Assembly (NCBI GenBank): GCA_028277825.1
Contig: JANQFN010000129.1
Location: 1 to 38,934 of the forward strand
DNA from: Desulfarculaceae bacterium
Lineage (GTDB): Bacteria; Desulfobacterota; Desulfarculia; Desulfarculales; Desulfarculaceae
DNA: 38,934 bases
Direction of reading: 5' to 3'
The notes below the pieces were generated by a model that was given only the letters and a program-made list of their open reading frames with translations, was not told where the DNA came from and searched no databases. Below are positions 34,948 to 38,934 of the stretch, piece by piece; within the stretch, counting starts at the first letter, position 1; each line of letters starts with the position of its first letter. Position numbers and translations under genes: made by a program.

Positions 34948-35036
34948 GTCCAGCTCCAGATGCGTCGACCTGGTTGAAACCGCCGGCCGGCCACCCTGGT
35001 ACGCCGGCGGCCACCCTAAACATCGTGCAGTTGTTA

Positions 35037-35053
35037 AGCGAAAACCTTGCCAA
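35037..35053 (-). promoter_or_regulatory. Sigma-54 (-24/-12) promoter of the lactam-type operon
   Basis: Read on the - strand: TTGGCAAGGTTTTCGCT. Against the consensus YTGGCACGN4TTGCW it differs at two of 13 informative positions and keeps the required GG and GC with exactly 10 bases between. Transcription would start near 35026, ahead of the first operon gene. A sigma-54 activator is encoded next door. Confidence 0.65.
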
Positions 35054-35152
35054 CTGGGCCGGCTTTTCTTACTTTGTGAAAAAGTGTTGCTAAAAAAGGG
35101 AGTTGCAGGCCTCATACAGTGCCTTTTGGACAGAGGGGACAAGGGCACAATT

Positions 35153-35166
35153 ATTCAATAATGAAT
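35153..35166. promoter_or_regulatory. Upstream activator site candidate 1
   Basis: Palindrome ATTCAATAATGAAT, about 130 bases upstream of the predicted sigma-54 transcription start, a normal enhancer distance. It matches site 2 at 12 of 14 positions. Confidence 0.5.
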
Positions 35167-35253
35167 AATAATTGTTTTCAGTTGAGATAATGTGATTGTG
35201 ATTAGATTTGTAAATTAAATAGTTATGATTTAATAATTAATTTTGCATAAATA

Positions 35254-35267
35254 ATTCAATGTTGAAT
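35254..35267. promoter_or_regulatory. Upstream activator site candidate 2
   Basis: Palindrome ATTCAATGTTGAAT, overlapping the last codons of the activator gene and 101 bases (about ten helical turns) from site 1. The shared pattern is ATTCAATNNTGAAT. The stretch between the two sites is very AT-rich, possibly bent. Confidence 0.5.
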
Positions 35268-36647
35268 CACGGGCCGCTTGGATCTTTTGCGGGCCACGGT
35301 GGCCTGGCTCACCCCCAGGGCCTCGGCCGCCTTGGCCTGGGTGCCGAACTTTTTGAGCGCCGAGGCGATCAAGGCCTGCTCGAATTCCCTGACCGCGCTT
35401 TTGAGGTCCCTGCCCTGTCCCAGTTGAGAGGCGGCATCCAGGGTACCGCCGCGCTGCATCATCTTGCCCGGCAGGTCCACCAGTTCGATGGCGTGGTCCC
35501 GGCTCATCACCACCAGGCGCTCCACCAAGTTCTCCAGTTCGCGCACATTGCCCGGCCAGTCGTAGTCCATCATCGCCTCCAGCACCGGTGCGCTTATTTC
35601 TTTGCTGTTGCCGTGTTTTCCGTTGAAGCGCTTTAGGAAATGATTGACCAACAGCGGGATGTCCTCGCTACGCTCCTTCAAAGGGGGCATGTGCAGCGGC
35701 ACCACGTTGATGCGGTAATAGAGGTCCTCGCGGAAACGGCCCGCGGTCACCTCGGCCTCCAAATCCACGTTGGTGGCGGTGATCAAGCGGGCGTCCACCT
35801 CGATGGCCTCACCGCCCCCCACCCGGATCATGTCGCCCTTTTCCAAAAACCGGAGCAGTTTGTGCTGCACCTCAAGAGGCACCAGGGCGATCTCGTCCAG
35901 GAACAGGGTGCCCTCCTGGGCCATCTCGAACAGACCGATCTTGCCGCTGGTTTTGGCGCCGGTGAAGGCCCCGCGCTCATAGCCGAACAGTTCGGATTCG
36001 AAAAGCGGCGGCGGAATGGCCCCGCAGTCAATACGGGTGAAGGTCTTGTCCCGGCGGCCGGAGAGGTTGTGCACCGCGTGGGCCAGCAGCCCCTTGCCGG
36101 TGCCTGACTGGCCGGTGATCAGCACCGTGGTCTTGAAAGGCGCCACGTGGGTGGCCGCCTCCATGACGTTGCGGATCAAGGGGGAGTTGCCCACTACCTC
36201 ATCAGCAACCAGCTTCTCCAGGTCCCGCTTTAAAAGCTCGCTCTCAAAACGCTGGGCCCGGGCCTCGTTGTCCAAAAGCTGGTGGCGCAGATTGTCCAGC
36301 TCGGTGATGTCCCGGTCATTGGTGACCACCAGCACCACCTTGCCCTCGGCGTCGAAGATGGGGCTGCCGGTGACCAACAGCTTCTTGCCGGTGGTCAGCA
36401 CCCGCTGCATCATGGAGACCTGCCGCTGCTGCCGGATCACCTCCAGGCTCACCGCCCGGTCTATGATGCCCCGGTCCTCCAGGGCGTTGACCTTGCGTCC
36501 GATGTAGTCGTCGGCGTTTATGCCGTTCATGCGCTCGGCGGCGGCGTTGCAACGCAACACCCGGCCCTCGCCGTCGCATATCCAGATGCCGTCGAAGGAA
36601 GAGTTGAAGATGGCCTCGAACTGCTCCTTGATCAACTCTTCGTACAT
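35256..36647 (-). CDS. PAS-domain sigma-54-dependent transcriptional activator
   Basis: 463 residues from ATG 36647, chosen for the strong GGAGGA before it; an earlier in-frame start would add 57 Cys- and Gly-rich residues that do not look like protein. Domains: PAS (about 8-115, FEAIFNSSFDGIWICDGEGRVLRCNAAAERMNG), a short coiled coil, AAA+ ATPase with Walker A GQSGTGKG (179-186), the sigma-54 contact loop GAFTGA (226-231) and Walker B LFLDEI (248-253), and a C-terminal helix-turn-helix (AKAAEALGVSQATVARK) of the TyrR-like kind. There is no receiver domain, so it senses a ligand through PAS instead of being phosphorylated. It is transcribed in the same direction as the operon it probably controls, whose promoter and two palindromic sites follow it. 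Confidence 0.93.
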   Translation of the reverse strand: MYEELIKEQFEAIFNSSFDGIWICDGEGRVLRCNAAAERMNGINADDYIGRKVNALEDRGIIDRAVSLEVIRQQRQVSMMQRVLTTGKKLLVTGSPIFDAEGKVVLVVTNDRDITELDNLRHQLLDNEARAQRFESELLKRDLEKLVADEVVGNSPLIRNVMEAATHVAPFKTTVLITGQSGTGKGLLAHAVHNLSGRRDKTFTRIDCGAIPPPLFESELFGYERGAFTGAKTSGKIGLFEMAQEGTLFLDEIALVPLEVQHKLLRFLEKGDMIRVGGGEAIEVDARLITATNVDLEAEVTAGRFREDLYYRINVVPLHMPPLKERSEDIPLLVNHFLKRFNGKHGNSKEISAPVLEAMMDYDWPGNVRELENLVERLVVMSRDHAIELVDLPGKMMQRGGTLDAASQLGQGRDLKSAVREFEQALIASALKKFGTQAKAAEALGVSQATVARKRSKRPVIQH

Positions 36648-36794
36648 GGCGAAGTCCTCCCCGGCGTGCCGGCTCCGGCAATGATGGCCGCCCGCGGTAA
36701 AATTGGTTTCACACCAACGGGCCGTTCCGGCGCCTGTGGCCGTTGGCCAAATCCTGCCACAGTCTCCGGGCCCGAAACAACCGTTGATGCAGTT

Positions 36795-36893
36795 TTGAAC
36801 CCCCATACAGGGGTTCATTCCCCGCGGCTTGCCGCGTTATAAAATTGAAATCTTCCTCTTGATACCCCGCTGCTTGCGGCGGGGTTGTTCATT
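36795..36893 (-). repeat. Three-hairpin dispersed repeat, family A, copy 3 (full length, inverted)
   Basis: The same three hairpins as copy 1 in reverse order on the + strand: GAACCCCC-ATAC-AGGGGTTC, CGCGGC-TT-GCCGCG and CCCCGC/GCGGGG, with a similar AT-rich spacer. It lies between the exonuclease stop and the activator gene. The three hairpin arms differ at single positions from copy 1 but stay paired. Confidence 0.8.
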
Positions 36894-36898
36894 AATGC

Positions 36899-37624
36899 CT
36901 AAAAAATACCCGCCGACCAGAGCAGCTTGCCCAGTTTGCAGGACTTGCCCCCGTAGTTTTGCTCCAGGCACTGCAAAAAGATGTGGGCCGTGGCCCGGGC
37001 GTCGCCGATGGCGGTGTGCCGGTCCCCCAGCCTGACCCCGAAGTCCTGGGCAAGCTTGTCCAGGGTGAGCCCGGTCAGGGGCATGTGCGGGGTGAAGGGC
37101 AGTGGTGCGGGCTGCACCTTGGCCTCGCGGCAGAGCAGCTCGGTATCCAGCACCAGGTTTTGCAGGTCAAAGCCGTGGGCCCGGTTCATGGCTTGGTTCA
37201 AGAAGTGCAGGTCAAAGCGGGCGTGGTGGGCGATCAGAACATCCTGTCCCAGGTAGGCCAGGAAATCGGCGAACACGTCTTCGAAGCAGCGGGCGTCTTG
37301 CACCAGTTCGGGCAGGATGCCGTGCACGGCGATGGATTCTTCGGAGATGGCGCAAGTGGGGTTGACCAGCTCGTAGAAGATGTCATCCATGCGCACCTCT
37401 CCCCCGATCACCGCCACCGCGCCCAGGCTCACTACCTGGTCCCGGGCCAGGTCCAGGCCGGTGGTCTCCAGGTCCACCACCACGAAGCGATGGGCATAGA
37501 CCGGGGTGGAGTTGCGCAAGTGATCCAGGGCCGACAGGTTGGCCAGGGCCACGGGATCCAATTCCGCCTCATTGAGCTTTCGGCGCAGCAGGCGATTGCG
37601 CATGCGGGCCACGGCCAGTTGCAC
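36899..37624 (-). CDS. DEDDh-type 3'-5' exonuclease (DnaQ/PolC epsilon-like)
   Basis: 241 residues. All five active-site residues are present: Asp51 and Glu53 (VVDLETTG), Asp138 (AHHARFD), His203 and Asp208 (DRHTAIGDA). A basic N-terminal segment (residues 1-45) precedes the domain. It is a stand-alone exonuclease and not the polymerase III proofreading subunit in obvious context. GTG start at 37624, just after the stop of the DUF294 gene (37628), whose end supplies GGAGG; the two are translationally coupled. From memory, this pair often accompanies sodium/acetate-type symporters, so a link to the nearby transport operon is possible though unproven. Confidence 0.88.
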   Translation of the reverse strand: MQLAVARMRNRLLRRKLNEAELDPVALANLSALDHLRNSTPVYAHRFVVVDLETTGLDLARDQVVSLGAVAVIGGEVRMDDIFYELVNPTCAISEESIAVHGILPELVQDARCFEDVFADFLAYLGQDVLIAHHARFDLHFLNQAMNRAHGFDLQNLVLDTELLCREAKVQPAPLPFTPHMPLTGLTLDKLAQDFGVRLGDRHTAIGDARATAHIFLQCLEQNYGGKSCKLGKLLWSAGIF

Positions 37625-37627
37625 GCC

Positions 37628-38743
37628 TCACACCTCCATGATGAACTGGGTCTGATAGCGGAACTTGAGGGTGTCCTGCAGACGGTTGATCAGGATGAAG
37701 CTCTCCTTGAGCATCATGCGCCGGAAATTGCTCAACTCTTCCGGGTCCAGGTAGTTGTCCGGCGGGCGGCCCTCGGCCCGGGCGTCTAAGTGCAGGGCGA
37801 TCCTGATCAGGGTCAAATAGCTGTAGGCCTCGCGCAGGTCGTGGGTGAAGCGGCTGCCCAGCACCTCGCGCCCGGCGCCCTCCTCCAGACGATCCAGGGT
37901 GTTGGTGGCCCGGATGCCCAGGTCCAGGGCCAGCACCCGGGCTGCGTCCACCACCGGGGTCAGGCCCCTGATCTTTAAATTCAGCTTGCCCCGGTGCTCA
38001 CCGTCCTTTTCCACCACGAACTGCCTCAGGATGCTCAGGGGCGGTACGTTCTCCAGGGCGTTTTTGGTCATGAAGCGCAGGAAGAGGGGACTGGCCTTGA
38101 TGGCATCATCCAGTTCGTCACGCAGCCGCTCCAAAAAGGGGTGATCCTGGTACAGCGGCCGGAAGTCGAAAAAGATGCTGGCCATGCGCAGGGTGTGGGG
38201 GTTGGGATCAGCCACCCAGCCGCGGAAGGTCTCCAGCCAGGCCTCCTCGGACTGGCACCATTTGGGATTGGAGGCCATGATGTCGCCGGGGCAGCGGGGA
38301 AAGCCGCAAAGCACCAGGCCCTCTACCACCTGCTGGGCAAAGCCCAGGAACCAGGCCTTGACCGCTTCTTCCTCCGAGGGCGCCACTTCGCCGTAGGCCA
38401 GGGCGTTGTCCTGGTCGGTCCTCAGCGTTTGCTCCAGGCGGCCTTCGCTGCCCAGGGATATCCAGGTGAACGGCGTCGGCGGCCGGCCGCCCCCGCTGGC
38501 CTCGATCTCGGCCAGGGTGATCAGCAGCAGCTTGAGGGTGAGCCGGTCGTTGAAGTCGGTGACCAGGCGGGTCATGCGCTTGGCCGAGCGTCCTTCGGCC
38601 AGCCGCTTTTCCAGGATGCGGTCGGCCAGGGGCCGCACCGCCGCCAGTTCTGTCACCGATTCCGCCTGGTCCACCGCCTGTATGAGTTCGTCCGGCGACA
38701 CCACCGGATCGGTGCTGAGCCAGTCTCCGCCCACGATATCCAT
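37628..38743 (-). CDS. DUF294 nucleotidyltransferase-like protein
   Basis: 371 residues from ATG 38743 (GAGGTT before it); the frame is open 22 codons further up without a ribosome site. It holds the DUF294 domain with the nucleotidyltransferase signature GSEGRLEQTLRTDQDNAL (Gly98-Ser99, Asp110, Asp112) and the DUF294 C-terminal helical domain (PVVDAARVLALDLGIRATNTLDRLEE...YLDPEELSNFRRMMLKESFILINRLQDTLKFRY). Relatives usually carry N-terminal CBS or cyclic-nucleotide-binding domains; these are missing here, so this is a short version. Proteins of this group are suspected to modify a partner protein, as GlnD does. It is coupled to the downstream exonuclease gene. Confidence 0.88.
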   Translation of the reverse strand: MDIVGGDWLSTDPVVSPDELIQAVDQAESVTELAAVRPLADRILEKRLAEGRSAKRMTRLVTDFNDRLTLKLLLITLAEIEASGGGRPPTPFTWISLGSEGRLEQTLRTDQDNALAYGEVAPSEEEAVKAWFLGFAQQVVEGLVLCGFPRCPGDIMASNPKWCQSEEAWLETFRGWVADPNPHTLRMASIFFDFRPLYQDHPFLERLRDELDDAIKASPLFLRFMTKNALENVPPLSILRQFVVEKDGEHRGKLNLKIRGLTPVVDAARVLALDLGIRATNTLDRLEEGAGREVLGSRFTHDLREAYSYLTLIRIALHLDARAEGRPPDNYLDPEELSNFRRMMLKESFILINRLQDTLKFRYQTQFIMEV

Positions 38744-38934
38744 AAGCGCAACCTCGCAATAACAGCCTGCGGCCAACCTCCTGGGCCGCGCAAGGGGATT
38801 TGGCTTCAATTATAAACGCACTGGAGCCACCCGCCCGGCAAAAAGCTATTAACTTGATGTTTCCGTCTGTGCCTAGTGCCGGCACCGCAGGCCCCGGCCC
38901 GGAGAGGAACACAGCTCGGACAAGCGGACGATGA

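Noticed and set aside
35104-35127. Second sigma-54-like site (GGCAC...GC) upstream of the operon
   Set aside because: The GG and GC are 11 bases apart instead of 10 and the -12 part does not match; the site at 35037-35053 fits much better.

Overview
The window is about 39 kb of high-GC DNA from a bacterium. It carries a DsrC gene, the sulfur-carrier partner of dissimilatory sulfite reductase. Together with the overall gene style (TTGACA-type promoters, delta-proteobacterial housekeeping genes) this suggests a sulfate- or sulfur-respiring Desulfobacterota member, perhaps near the Desulfarculales; that placement is inference. No rRNA, tRNA, CRISPR array or phage was seen.

Left part (1-11.5 kb, + strand): the tail of a probable FabK/nitronate-monooxygenase-like protein and a crotonase; a repeat-rich gap; endonuclease IV (nfo); a DAHP synthase (aroF type) preceded by a previously unlisted leader peptide with a Phe-Tyr-Tyr-Tyr-Tyr-Phe-Tyr run and mutually exclusive antiterminator/terminator stems, i.e. 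a transcription attenuator; a Pro/Ala-rich protein with four copies of a short Leu motif; valS; dsrC; a YcaO-TPR protein next to dsrC; and a VapBC-like toxin-antitoxin pair.

Middle (11.6-21.2 kb): a secreted tyrosine-phosphatase-like protein, a BrnTA toxin-antitoxin pair, a small membrane protein and a REP-associated transposase set among four copies of its probable REP repeat; then enolase, a PaaK-like AMP-forming ligase overlapping an alpha/beta hydrolase, a lipoprotein and thyX. A 255-bp element with perfect 16-bp terminal inverted repeats ends this part and abuts the stop codon of the next operon.

Right part (21.2-35.1 kb, - strand): one apparent 14-kb operon. In transcription order it encodes a 110-residue unknown protein, glutamate dehydrogenase, a GABA-type aminotransferase, hydantoinase/oxoprolinase subunits HyuA and HyuB, a Na+/solute symporter with a 46-residue partner, PxpA (LamB/YcsF), PxpB and PxpC in urea-carboxylase-like form, a biotin carrier and a biotin carboxylase. 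A PAS-AAA+ sigma-54 activator lies just upstream. Between them are a near-consensus -24/-12 promoter and two matching 14-bp palindromes. I read this as a catabolic system for a lactam or related cyclic amide: import, ATP- and biotin-dependent ring opening, transamination, and glutamate recycling. It contains two different ring-opening machineries. The window ends with a DEDDh exonuclease and a DUF294 nucleotidyltransferase-like protein that form a coupled pair.

Three copies of a second, about 97-bp three-hairpin repeat are scattered at 4.5, 12.7 and 36.8 kb; the middle copy has lost its centre between two GCGGGG words.
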